In this document: positions 27,489-35,946 of the stretch, piece by piece | Position numbering within the stretch: the stretch's first letter is position 1 | How the letters are laid out: the number at the start of each line of letters is the position of its first letter | Source of the DNA: Collimonas fungivorans | Lineage (GTDB): Bacteria > Pseudomonadota > Gammaproteobacteria > Burkholderiales > Burkholderiaceae_D | Assembly (NCBI RefSeq): GCF_001584145.1 | Contig: NZ_CP013232.1 | Coordinates: forward strand, 5,332,001 to 5,396,000 | Direction of reading: 5' to 3' | Length of the DNA: 64,000 nucleotides | The notes under the pieces: generated by a model | Databases searched by the model: none | What the model saw: the letters and a program-made list of their open reading frames with translations, nothing else | What the model was told of the DNA's origin: nothing | Made by a program: the position numbers and the translations under genes

Positions 27489-28577
27489 ATGAGCAAATTC
27501 TGGAGTCCCATCGTCAGCCGCCTGACGCCCTACACCCCCGGCGAACAACCGAAGCTAAGCAAGCTAGTCAAGCTCAACACCAATGAAAACCCGTACGGCC
27601 CGTCGCCGCTGGCGCTGGAAGCCATGCGCGCCGAACTGGGCGACAACCTGCGGCTGTATCCGAACCCGGACGCCGAGCCGCTCAAGCTGGCGCTGGCCGA
27701 ACAGAACGCCGCGCACGGCATCACGCCGGCCCACGTATTCGTCGGCAACGGTTCCGACGAGGTGCTGGCGCATGCCTTCCAGGCCTTGCTGCAGCATGAG
27801 CAGGCGATCCTGTTCCCGGACATCAGCTACAGTTTTTACCCGACTTACTGCGGCCTGTACCAGGTGGCCTACCGGACCGTGCCGCTGGCCGCCGACTTTA
27901 CGCTGCGGGTCGACGACTACCTGGACAGCGCCGCCGGCGGCATCATCTTCCCCAACCCGAATGCGCCTACCGGCTGCCTGCTGCCGCTGGCCGAAGTCGA
28001 ACGGCTGGTGGCCGGCCAGCCTGACTGCGTGGTGATCGTGGATGAAGCCTATGTCGACTTCGGCGGCGACAGCGCCATCCCGCTGGTGGCGCGCTACCCC
28101 AACCTGCTGGTGGTGCAGACCTTGTCCAAGTCGCGTTCGCTGGCCGGCTTGCGGGTCGGTTTTGCGATCGGCCATCCGGACCTGATCACCGCGCTGGAGC
28201 GGGTCAAGAACAGTTTCAACTCCTATCCGCTGGACCGCATGGCGATCGTCGGCGCCACCGCGGCGATCAAGGACCAGGCCCATTTCGACCGGACCCGGCA
28301 GGCCGTCATGGCCAGCCGCGAGCACCTGGTCGGCGGCCTGGCCGCGCTCGGTTTCGAGGTCCTGCCGTCAGCCGCCAACTTCGTGTTCGCCCGCCATCCG
28401 CGCCACGACGGCGCCAAGCTGGCGGCCCGCCTGCGCGCCGACGGCATCATCGTGCGCCATTTCGGCAGCGCCCGCATCGCCCAGTTCCTGCGCATCACCG
28501 TCGGCACCGACGACGCTTGCCAGGCTTTGCTGGACGCCTTGCAGACGCACCTGAAAGACATGCCTGCCGACTTCTGA
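27489..28577 (+). CDS. hisC: Histidinol-phosphate aminotransferase
   Basis: A 362-residue class I/II PLP aminotransferase. Start at ATG 27489 ([20 protein letters not shown]). Signatures: [50 protein letters not shown] and [14 protein letters not shown] with the PLP lysine, then FLRITVGT at the end. It converts imidazole-acetol phosphate plus glutamate to histidinol phosphate. The gene stands outside a his operon, so it may be a second copy or serve aromatic amino acids as well. Confidence 0.92.
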   Translation: MSKFWSPIVSRLTPYTPGEQPKLSKLVKLNTNENPYGPSPLALEAMRAELGDNLRLYPNPDAEPLKLALAEQNAAHGITPAHVFVGNGSDEVLAHAFQALLQHEQAILFPDISYSFYPTYCGLYQVAYRTVPLAADFTLRVDDYLDSAAGGIIFPNPNAPTGCLLPLAEVERLVAGQPDCVVIVDEAYVDFGGDSAIPLVARYPNLLVVQTLSKSRSLAGLRVGFAIGHPDLITALERVKNSFNSYPLDRMAIVGATAAIKDQAHFDRTRQAVMASREHLVGGLAALGFEVLPSAANFVFARHPRHDGAKLAARLRADGIIVRHFGSARIAQFLRITVGTDDACQALLDALQTHLKDMPADF

Positions 28578-28586
28578 CCGTCGCCG

Positions 28587-28607
28587 TGGGTGGCGCTGCG
28601 CCACCCA
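28587..28607 (+). terminator. Tight hairpin after hisC
   Basis: TGGGTGGCGC and GCGCCACCCA are perfect inverted repeats with a 1-base centre, 10 bases after the hisC stop. There is no T-run. Confidence 0.4.
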
Positions 28608-28649
28608 TCGCCATTTCGCCGTTTCCAGCGGCTTTCAACTCCTTCTGCA

Positions 28650-29798
28650 ATGTCCAACCCAATCGCGCCGTCCGCCGTCAACACCCGCATGCGCCGGGCA
28701 GCCTTGCCGCTGCTGTTTCTGATGGTGGGGGTAATCTACGCCAGCTGGGTATCGCGCATCCCGGCGCTGCGCGACCACCTGCAGCTGGACCCGGCCAGCC
28801 TCAGCCTGTTCCTGCTGGGCGGCGGCATCGGTTCGGTCGCTTCTTTTCCGCTGGCGGCATGGCTGATAGGCCACTATGGCGCGCGCCGCGCCTGCTGGTA
28901 TGCCGGCCTGGCGCTGCTGCTCGCCATCCCCTGCCTGGCGCTGGCGCCGTCTCTGCCATGGCTGATGCTGGCGATGCTGTGCCTGGGCGTCTGTTCCAGC
29001 TGCTTCAATGTGGCGATCAATGCGCTCGGCGCCGAAGCGGAAAAGATCGCGGGGCGCTCGATCATGTCGCAGCTGCATGCCTGGTTTTGCGTCGGCACGC
29101 TGTCCGGCGCCTTGCTCGGCAGCGTCATCGCCGGCATGGAAATCAAGCCGCTGCTGCATTTCGGCCTGGTCGCCCTGTGTGCGCTGATTCCACTGCGCCT
29201 GTGCTACCGCGCACTGCCGAATGACCGGCCGCAATACATCGCCGGCAAGAAACACTTCGCGCTGCCGCACGGCCCGCTGATTGCGCTCGGCGTAGTCGCC
29301 TTCGGCGGCGCCATCGTCGAAGGTTCGGTGGCCGACTGGAGCGGCGTCTACATGAAAGACCGCCTGTTCGCCAGCGACGGCGTGGCGCCGCTGGCGTTTG
29401 CCTTGTTTGCCGGCATGATGCTGCTGACGCGCATGGTCGGCGACAAACTGAAGGAAGCCTTGGGCGCGCGCCGCGTAGTTGCGGGCGGCGCCTTGATCGC
29501 GGGCCTCGGCATGCTGATCGCCTTGGTCGCCAGCCAGATTCCTTTGGCTATTGCCGGCTTTGCGCTGACCGGGGTCGGCGTCGCCACCATCTTCCCCTTC
29601 ATCTTCAGCGCCGCCGGCCGCCACGGCCCGACCGCGCTGGCCGGCGTCACTACCATGGGTTACACCGGCGGCCTGATCGGTCCGCCCATCATCGGTTTCC
29701 TGGCGCACGGCTTCGGCCTGCCCGCGGCCTTGTCGCTGGTCGGCCTGCTGTGCATCGCGGTGGCGCTGGCTGCCGGCCGCGCCAGGTGGCTCGAATGA
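28650..29798 (+). CDS. MFS transporter
   Basis: A 382-residue protein with 12 predicted membrane helices. Helix 1 region reads GVIYASWVSRIPALRDHLQLD, seen in small MFS proteins of the FucP/YbjJ-like type. CLGVCSSCFNVAINALGAEAEK and the later GVATIFPFIFSAAGRHGPTALAGVTTMGYTGGLIG (split) are typical of the same group. The substrate is unknown; sugar or small-compound export are both possible. Start at ATG 28650. Confidence 0.82.
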   Translation: MSNPIAPSAVNTRMRRAALPLLFLMVGVIYASWVSRIPALRDHLQLDPASLSLFLLGGGIGSVASFPLAAWLIGHYGARRACWYAGLALLLAIPCLALAPSLPWLMLAMLCLGVCSSCFNVAINALGAEAEKIAGRSIMSQLHAWFCVGTLSGALLGSVIAGMEIKPLLHFGLVALCALIPLRLCYRALPNDRPQYIAGKKHFALPHGPLIALGVVAFGGAIVEGSVADWSGVYMKDRLFASDGVAPLAFALFAGMMLLTRMVGDKLKEALGARRVVAGGALIAGLGMLIALVASQIPLAIAGFALTGVGVATIFPFIFSAAGRHGPTALAGVTTMGYTGGLIGPPIIGFLAHGFGLPAALSLVGLLCIAVALAAGRARWLE

Positions 29799-29868
29799 TG
29801 TCGCTAAGCTAAAATAGTTGCTCGCGCAGATGTGCCGACCAGCGCCAACCCACATACATGGAGTCCAC

Positions 29869-30609
29869 ATGACGCTTGCCTTGTTCCCCCATTCCCTGAT
29901 CCGCCGCCTGGCGCTTTGCGCCGCCGCCGGCTTTGCCCTGGCTGCCTGCGCCAGCACGCAGTCAGCGGCCAGCAGCGATGCCGCACTGGCGGCATCGCGC
30001 TGGGAACTGACCGGCTGGACCGGACATACCGTGCCGCATGGCGACAACGGCGAGCCGGTGATCCTCAACTTCAGCCAGGAGAACGGCAAGGGCCGGGTCA
30101 GCGGTCGCGCCGGCTGCAACCAGTTTTCGGCGCCCTACTCGGTGCGCGGGCCGGGCCAGCTGACGATCGTGGAGGCGGTGACCACGCGCATGGCTTGTCC
30201 CGAACCGGCAATGCAGTTCGAAGCCGATTTCCTCGATAAGCTGCAAGCCGTCGATCAATACAAGATCGCCGGCCAGCAGATGGAGATGAAGACCCTGGAC
30301 GGCCAGACCTTGAGTTTCCATGCGCGCGAAAAACCGGGCGCCGCGGCAAAAATCAAGTTCGTCTATGTGGCTTCGCAAAAAGTGCCGTGCAGCGCTGGTG
30401 TGATGCGCACCACTTGCCTGCAGATCCGTGAACGCAAGGAAGACCCATGGCAGCTCTGGTACGGCAACATCCAGGGTTTCAATTTTGAACCCGGCATCGC
30501 CTATCGCCTGCGCATCCTGGAAGAACAGGTGGCCAATCCGCCGGCCGACGCCAGCTCCATCAAATGGACGCTCGACATGGTGGTGGAACAGGAAGTGGTC
30601 AAGAAATAA
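29869..30609 (+). CDS. META/HslJ and DUF4377 fusion lipoprotein
   Basis: A 246-residue lipoprotein. The signal peptide ends in a lipobox LAAC (about 24-27). The first part is a META domain: RWELTGWTG..., then GRAGCNQFSAPYSV and TTRMACPEPAMQFEADFL. The second part (about 160-246), with VGSQKV-like VASQKVPC, CLQIRE and WQLWYGNIQGFNFEPGIAYRLR, matches DUF4377. META domain proteins (HslJ) are linked to novobiocin resistance and heat shock in E. coli. It overlaps the next ATG by one base (TAATG), so the hydrolase gene is coupled. Confidence 0.83.
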   Translation: MTLALFPHSLIRRLALCAAAGFALAACASTQSAASSDAALAASRWELTGWTGHTVPHGDNGEPVILNFSQENGKGRVSGRAGCNQFSAPYSVRGPGQLTIVEAVTTRMACPEPAMQFEADFLDKLQAVDQYKIAGQQMEMKTLDGQTLSFHAREKPGAAAKIKFVYVASQKVPCSAGVMRTTCLQIRERKEDPWQLWYGNIQGFNFEPGIAYRLRILEEQVANPPADASSIKWTLDMVVEQEVVKK

Positions 30610-31352
30610 TGACGCAATCGACGCCGCACGGCCACAGTTTGCCGCAGCCGCAGTTATCGTTATTACTGCTGCCCGGCTTCATGCTGGACCAGACCCTGTG
30701 GGACGACATGCGCGACGGCCTGGCGCAGCTGGGCCAGCTGCATTTCGGCGATCTCGGCCAGGACGATTCGATCAGTGCGATGGCGGCACGTGTCCTGCAA
30801 AACGCGCCGCCGCGTTTTGTCCTGGTCGGTTTCTCGATGGGTGGTTATGTAGCGCAAGCCATCATGCAGCAAGCGCCGGAACGGGTAATTGCCCTGGCCT
30901 TGCTGAATACCTCGGCGCGCCAGCAAGATCCGCGCGAAATCGCCGGCAACAAGGTGCAACTGGAACTCGCCCGGCAAGTGCCGTTCAAGGGACTGACCAG
31001 CCGCGCGCTGGCGTCGTCGCTGCATCCGGACCATGCGCATGACAAGGTGCTGCTGGACCGCCTGCAGGCGATGGCCCTGCGCAACGGCAAGGAAGTTTTC
31101 ATCCGCCAGCTGTCGGCGCTGCGCAGCGACGGTTACAGCGAACTGCAGAACATCCGCTGCCCGACATTGGTCGTGGCCGCTAGCCACGACCAGCTCAGCA
31201 GCCTGGCAGAAGCGCAACAGATGGCGGCGCAGATTCCCGGCGCCGCCATGGTGCTGATCGAAGACTGCGGCCACATGACGCCGCTGGAGAAACCGGCGCA
31301 GCTGCTGCAGATCCTGTCCGGCTGGCTGACGCCGATAGCAGCGTCAATGTAA
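30609..31352 (+). CDS. Alpha/beta hydrolase
   Basis: A 247-residue protein with an alpha/beta hydrolase layout: LLLLPGFMLDQTLWDDM (oxyanion-hole region), nucleophile elbow LVGFSMGGYVAQ (GFSMGG), PTLVVAASHDQLS with the acidic residue and a C-terminal IEDCGHMTPLEKP carrying the histidine. The substrate is unknown. ATG overlaps the stop of the lipoprotein gene by one base. Confidence 0.85.
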   Translation: MTQSTPHGHSLPQPQLSLLLLPGFMLDQTLWDDMRDGLAQLGQLHFGDLGQDDSISAMAARVLQNAPPRFVLVGFSMGGYVAQAIMQQAPERVIALALLNTSARQQDPREIAGNKVQLELARQVPFKGLTSRALASSLHPDHAHDKVLLDRLQAMALRNGKEVFIRQLSALRSDGYSELQNIRCPTLVVAASHDQLSSLAEAQQMAAQIPGAAMVLIEDCGHMTPLEKPAQLLQILSGWLTPIAASM

Positions 31353-31357
31353 GGCGA

Positions 31358-32317
31358 TTACAACGCCAGGCGCTTGCGGGCTGCCTGATATTCGGTCTGC
31401 AGACGATCGACCATCTGCGCTACGCTGGGCACGTCGTCCATCAGGCCGACGCCCTGGCCGGCGCCCCAGATATCGCGCCAGGCCTTGGCGCCGGTGCCGC
31501 CCGAACCGAAATTCATCTTCGATTTATCGGCTTCCGGCAGGTTGTCCGGATCGAGGCCGGCATTGACGATGGATTTCTTCAGGTAGTTGCCGTGCACGCC
31601 TGTGAACAGGTTGGTGTACACCACATCGGCCGCGGTCGATTCCACGATTGCCTGGCGATAAGCGTCGTCGACATGGGCTTCCTTGGTCGCCAGCCAGCGC
31701 GAGCCGATGTAGGCAAAGTCGGCTCCCATGGCCTGCGCCGCCAGGATCGCATCGCCGGTGGCGATGGCGCCCGACAAGGCGATCGTTCCCTTGAAAAATT
31801 TACGCACTTCCCCCACCAGCGCAAACGGCGACAACGGTCCGGCATGGCCGCCGGCGCCGGCGGCCACCAGGATCAGGCCGTCGACGCCAGCTTCCAGCGC
31901 CTTTTGCGCATGGCGGATCGAGATCACGTCATGCAGCACGATGCCGCCATAACCGTGGATCGCATCCATCATTTCCGGCGGCGGTGCGCGCAGGCTGGAG
32001 ATGATGATTGGCACCTTGTGCTTGACGCAGACCGCGACATCGTGCGCCAGGCGGTCATTCGACTGGTGGACAATCTGGTTGACCGCAATAGGTCCCACTT
32101 TTGCATTCGGGTGTTCAACCTGATAGGCAGCCAGCTCGGCTTGCAGGTCAGTCAGCCAGACATCCAGCAGCTCCGCCGGCCGCGCGTTCAACGCCGGAAA
32201 CGAGCCGACGATGCCAGCCTTGCATTGCGCGGCCACCAGGGCCGGGCCGCTGGCGATGAACATCGGCGAACCGATGACGGGAAGGCTCAGGTTTTGCAGC
32301 GCAACTGGCAGTGCCAT
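31358..32317 (-). CDS. Nitronate monooxygenase / 2-nitropropane dioxygenase-like flavoprotein
   Basis: A 319-residue TIM-barrel FMN enzyme. SPMFIASGPALVAAQCKAGIVGSFPALNAR at the N-terminus and LILVAAGAGGHAGPLSPFALVGEV are family hallmarks, with IALSGAIATGDAILAAQAMGADFAYIGSRWLATKEA as the phosphate-binding region. The family oxidises alkyl nitronates or acts as an enoyl reductase-like enzyme. GAGG precedes ATG 32317. The C-terminus is convergent with the alpha/beta hydrolase gene. Confidence 0.88.
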   Translation of the reverse strand: MALPVALQNLSLPVIGSPMFIASGPALVAAQCKAGIVGSFPALNARPAELLDVWLTDLQAELAAYQVEHPNAKVGPIAVNQIVHQSNDRLAHDVAVCVKHKVPIIISSLRAPPPEMMDAIHGYGGIVLHDVISIRHAQKALEAGVDGLILVAAGAGGHAGPLSPFALVGEVRKFFKGTIALSGAIATGDAILAAQAMGADFAYIGSRWLATKEAHVDDAYRQAIVESTAADVVYTNLFTGVHGNYLKKSIVNAGLDPDNLPEADKSKMNFGSGGTGAKAWRDIWGAGQGVGLMDDVPSVAQMVDRLQTEYQAARKRLAL

Positions 32318-32449
32318 AACGACCTCTGGTAGTGGATATCAAGAGTTTTGATTATAGGGAGAAAACACCAATAAAAAGTACGATCGTGCTAGATTTTGTC
32401 CTCTAAAACCGGCATTGGCCTGGCTGTTTGCCGCCGGTCCAAAGCCAGT

Positions 32450-33367
32450 TTAATGTCGATTGCACAAGAAACCGTCGCATATTTCTGCTGCCCCGGCGCG
32501 CACCAGCTGCGCCACGGTCCATGCGCTCAGATCGGCCTCGCTGAGCTGCAGGTGACGCTGGTTGGCAACCGCCACCAGGGGCAGGCCGGCCAATATCTGC
32601 GGGACCTCGGTCAACTTGATCCGTTGCCGTTCCAGCAGCAGGAATTTCAGCAGCACCTTGATGGCGTTCTGCGCGTTGCGGCGCGGATCGGCGGCCAGGT
32701 AATCAAGACGCGAGAACGCCGTATCGAGCGCTGCGGCGACGCCGCTGAACGGACCGCCATGGCCGGGAATCACCAACCGCACATCCAGGGTAGCGATCAG
32801 TTCCAGCGTCGCCCGCTCTTCGGCAAAACCCGATGCGCCCTCCAGTTCCGGAAAAATCACGCCAAAGCCGTTTTCCCACAAGGCGTCGGCGGAAATCAGG
32901 ATGCCCTGCTCCTGGCAGAAAAAAATCAGGGAATGCGGATCGTGGCCGGCTGCCGCCAGCACCTGCCATTCCATGTCGCCCAGCGTCAGCCGGTCGCCGG
33001 CTTGCAGGGTGGCGTCGAAACCGAAACGCGCACATTGCTGGCCGGTGCCGCTGTAGCTCAGCGCATCCCTGTCCCATGCGCGCACCTGTTCGGCTTGCGC
33101 AGCCGGAATCGCGGTGTGGCAACCGTATGCCTGCTGCAAAGCGGCGTTGCCGCCGCAATGGTCGGAATGCAGGTGGGTATTCAGCAAACGGTCCAGCGGC
33201 CGTCCCTGCAAGCCGTGCGCTACCAGCGCCACGGTTTGCGCCGCATGGCTCAGGTAGCCGCTGTCGATCAGCGCGGTCTGCTCGCGGCCCAGGAACAGGA
33301 TATTGTTGGAGGACAGCCAGCCGCGCTCCAGCACGCGCATGGTCGGCGGCAATTGCAGGGCCGTCAT
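32450..33367 (-). CDS. MBL-fold metallo-hydrolase
   Basis: A 305-residue protein with the metallo-beta-lactamase metal motif NTHLHSDHCGGNAAL (HxHxDH at about 65-70), HD in the AAGHDPHSL motif and a C-terminal GHGGPF. The function could be a hydrolase or lactonase. Its start overlaps the stop of the DUF1289 gene by four bases (ATGA), so the two are co-translated. Confidence 0.85.
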   Translation of the reverse strand: MTALQLPPTMRVLERGWLSSNNILFLGREQTALIDSGYLSHAAQTVALVAHGLQGRPLDRLLNTHLHSDHCGGNAALQQAYGCHTAIPAAQAEQVRAWDRDALSYSGTGQQCARFGFDATLQAGDRLTLGDMEWQVLAAAGHDPHSLIFFCQEQGILISADALWENGFGVIFPELEGASGFAEERATLELIATLDVRLVIPGHGGPFSGVAAALDTAFSRLDYLAADPRRNAQNAIKVLLKFLLLERQRIKLTEVPQILAGLPLVAVANQRHLQLSEADLSAWTVAQLVRAGAAEICDGFLCNRH

Positions 33368-33585
33368 GCCAGCTCCCGGCGTAACGCGATCTGTTGCCAG
33401 ATGCTGCGCTTCTGTTCATCGCTGGCGCAGCTCCATGCGGCAATTTCGTCCAGCGTGCGCAGGCAGCCGTCGCACAGGCCGCTGGCCGCGTTCATCACGC
33501 ACACATTGATGCAGGGCGATGCGCTGTAATCCTGGCCGGGCTCATCCTTGGCGCTATCGGCCGGCTTGATTTGCTTGTTTTCCAC
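33364..33585 (-). CDS. DUF1289 family small Cys-rich protein
   Basis: A protein of about 73 residues. The conserved DUF1289 core is SPCINVCVMNAASGLCDGCLRTLDEIAAW, split as CINVC...LCDGC, with four cysteines likely to bind metal. The GTG at 33585 follows GAGACAA at a suitable distance; a longer form could begin at ATG 33651. Function unknown; genes of this family frequently sit next to hydrolases or regulators. Confidence 0.75.
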   Translation of the reverse strand: MENKQIKPADSAKDEPGQDYSASPCINVCVMNAASGLCDGCLRTLDEIAAWSCASDEQKRSIWQQIALRRELA

Positions 33586-33623
33586 GTTGTCTCGAAATAT
33601 TCTGTTGTTTGTGCCCTTAATCC

Positions 33624-33629
33624 TATAAT
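33624..33629 (+). promoter_or_regulatory. -10 element of the creBC promoter
   Basis: A consensus TATAAT lies 21 bases before the creB ATG, with no strong -35 at 17 bases. It implies a short 5' leader. Confidence 0.5.
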
Positions 33630-33649
33630 ACGCGACACCACTGCTCTCC

Positions 33650-34381
33650 ATGGCGACCACCCGCATGCTCAATATTCTACTGGCTGAAGACGAAAGCGCG
33701 ATTGCCGACACGGTGATCTATGCGCTCGGCAGCGAAGGCTTCCAGGTCCAGCACTGCCTGCTCGGCAGCGCCGCCCTGCAACAAGCACGCAGCGGGCAAT
33801 TCGACCTGGCGGTGCTGGACGTCGGCCTGCCGGACATGAGCGGTTTCGACGTCTGCCGCGAGCTGCGCAAGTTTTCTTCGCTGCCGGTAATTTTCCTGAC
33901 CGCGCGCGGCAGCGAGATCGACCGCCTGATCGGCCTCGAAATCGGCGCCGACGATTACATGGTAAAACCCTTCTCGCCGCGCGAACTGGCGGCGCGCATC
34001 CGGGTCGTGCTGCGGCGCTTGAACCAAACACCGGCCGCCGACGCAAGCGCATCGCCGCCAATCGTACTGGGCGAATTCGAGCTGGACCAGGCCGGCATGC
34101 GCATCCGCTATGCCGGCCAGGCTTTGCAGCTGACGCGCTACGAGTACCTGCTGCTGAACATGCTGCTGAGCCGGCCGGGCGGCATCTTCACCCGCCGCCA
34201 GCTGATGGATTCGATCTGGCATGACGCTCCGGACAGCACCGACCGCACCGTCGACACCCATGTCAAGACCCTGCGCATCAAGCTGAAAGCCGTCGCTCCG
34301 GCTGCCGATCCTATCCAGACTCATCGCGGCCTCGGTTATTCGATAGAACTGGCGCCGAACGGCAAGCAGGCGCCGACGTGA
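33650..34381 (+). CDS. creB: Response regulator CreB
   Basis: A 243-residue OmpR/PhoB-type response regulator. The receiver domain has acidic LLAEDES (about 11-16), phosphoacceptor Asp57 in AVLDVGLPDMSG, and Lys in MVKPFSPRE. The C-terminal winged helix (about 140-235) has LTRYEYLLLNMLLSRPG and DRTVDTHVKTLR. Start at ATG 33650; ATG 33665 is an alternative. With creC and creD it forms the CreBCD cassette, which in E. coli and Pseudomonas/Aeromonas relatives reacts to carbon source and cell-wall stress. Confidence 0.92.
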   Translation: MATTRMLNILLAEDESAIADTVIYALGSEGFQVQHCLLGSAALQQARSGQFDLAVLDVGLPDMSGFDVCRELRKFSSLPVIFLTARGSEIDRLIGLEIGADDYMVKPFSPRELAARIRVVLRRLNQTPAADASASPPIVLGEFELDQAGMRIRYAGQALQLTRYEYLLLNMLLSRPGGIFTRRQLMDSIWHDAPDSTDRTVDTHVKTLRIKLKAVAPAADPIQTHRGLGYSIELAPNGKQAPT

Positions 34382-35817
34382 AACTCGGCATCCGCATCCT
34401 GCTCGGTTATTTCCTGATCGTCGGCCTGGCCGGCGTATTCATCCAGCGCGTATTCCTCGCGGAAGTGAAACCGGCGGTGCGGCAGGCGATGGAAGATACG
34501 CTGGTCGACACCGCCAATATCCTGGCCGAGCTGGCGGCCGACGACATGAAACAGAATCGTATCGGCGACGGCAACTTCGCCGGCCGGGTGCGCGAATATG
34601 CCCATCGCGACATCAATGCAAAAATCTGGGGCTTTCGCAAGACCACGCTGGATTACCGCATCTACGTCACCGACCTGAAAGGCATCGTGCAGTTCGACTC
34701 GACCGGGCGCGCTGTCGGCCAGGACTATTCGCGCCGCAATGACGTCTACCTGACCCTGCAAGGCAATTACGGCGTGCGCTCGACGCGCGATGTCGACAGC
34801 GACGAACGCAGCACCGTCATGCATGTGGCGGCGCCCATCATCGACAATGGCAAGATGATAGGAGTACTCACCGTCGCCAAACCCAACAACACCTTGCAGC
34901 CCGCGATTTCCCAAAGCGAAAGAACCATCGTGCGCTGGGGCGTTTTATTGCTGGTGCTGTCGCTGGCGGTTGGACTGGCAGTCACTTTGTGGATCAGCCG
35001 CTCGCTGGGCGCATTGCAGCGCTACGCCCGCGCCGTCACCGCCGGCGAACGGGCGCAACCGCCAACCAAAGGCGCCAGCGAAATCGTCGAACTGGGGCGG
35101 GCGCTGGAGTCGATGCGGCAAAGGCTGGAAGGCAAGCAATACGTCGAGCACTACATCCACAGCCTGACGCATGAAATGAAAAGTCCGCTGGCGGCGATCC
35201 GCGGTGCGGCCGAGCTGCTGGATGAAGACCTGCCGGCGGCTGAGCAGCGCCGCTTTGCCCATAATATCCGCGGCCAGTCGCAGCGGTTGTCGGAGCTGAT
35301 CGAAAAGATGCTGGCGCTGGCAGCGATCGAACACCGGCAGGCGCTGGAAAACATCGTCGCCGTCGATCTCGGGCAATTGCTGGCGGAAGTCATTGCACTG
35401 CTGGAGCCTCGCCTGCAGCAGGCTAAAGTGACGGTGCAGGTCGCCAATGCGCCTGAGCTTCCGCAAATCCGCGGCGAGGTATTCCTGCTGCGCCAGGCCC
35501 TGCTCAACCTGCTTGAGAACGCCATCGATTTTTCACCGCCCGGCGGCGCGATCACGATACAAGCCGATACCAGCACCGCCGGCGCCGTCACGCTCGCCGT
35601 CGCGGATAACGGTCCCGGCATCCCGGACTATGCGCTGGAGCGCGTATTCGAACGCTTTTATTCGCTGCCGCGTCCCGCCAGCAATGAGAAAAGCACCGGC
35701 CTCGGGCTCTGCTTCGTGCAACAGGTGGCGCAACTCCATCACGGCCAGATTACCTTGCACAACCGCAGCATCGGCGGCGCCGAAGCGCGGCTGACGCTGC
35801 CGCTTGAGCCGGCCTAG
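34378..35817 (+). CDS. creC: Sensor histidine kinase CreC
   Basis: A 479-residue kinase. A first membrane helix (about 8-25), a periplasmic part with a Cache-like YRIYVTDLKGIVQFDSTGR split region, a second helix (about 187-206), a HAMP linker, the phosphoacceptor H265 in HSLTHEMKSPLAAIRG and a HATPase domain with NLLENAIDFS, VADNGPGIP, STGLGLCF. It starts at GTG 34378, overlapping the creB stop by 4 bases. The partner regulator is CreB. Confidence 0.93.
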   Translation: MKLGIRILLGYFLIVGLAGVFIQRVFLAEVKPAVRQAMEDTLVDTANILAELAADDMKQNRIGDGNFAGRVREYAHRDINAKIWGFRKTTLDYRIYVTDLKGIVQFDSTGRAVGQDYSRRNDVYLTLQGNYGVRSTRDVDSDERSTVMHVAAPIIDNGKMIGVLTVAKPNNTLQPAISQSERTIVRWGVLLLVLSLAVGLAVTLWISRSLGALQRYARAVTAGERAQPPTKGASEIVELGRALESMRQRLEGKQYVEHYIHSLTHEMKSPLAAIRGAAELLDEDLPAAEQRRFAHNIRGQSQRLSELIEKMLALAAIEHRQALENIVAVDLGQLLAEVIALLEPRLQQAKVTVQVANAPELPQIRGEVFLLRQALLNLLENAIDFSPPGGAITIQADTSTAGAVTLAVADNGPGIPDYALERVFERFYSLPRPASNEKSTGLGLCFVQQVAQLHHGQITLHNRSIGGAEARLTLPLEPA

Positions 35818-35823
35818 GGCAAC

Positions 35824-35839
35824 TTCACATCCGCTTCAC
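35824..35839 (+). promoter_or_regulatory. cre-tag, CreB binding site
   Basis: TTCAC-ATCCGC-TTCAC matches the published CreB site TTCAC-N6-TTCAC exactly. A third TTCAC occurs at 35879. It lies 108 bases upstream of creD, in the gap after creC. Confidence 0.85.
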
Positions 35840-35946
35840 AGTCACCTCCAATTGACGCCGCACAGCCGCCGTCATCGATTCACACACTCTCCCTACACTG
35901 GCAATCAGCGTGACGCCTTGTCACTTTGAACCGAACGAGAGAGACC

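Noticed and set aside
28635-30119. 494-residue frame antisense to the MFS gene and lipoprotein
   Set aside because: Gln/Arg/Ala-rich shadow spanning two real genes; no ribosome-binding site or motif.
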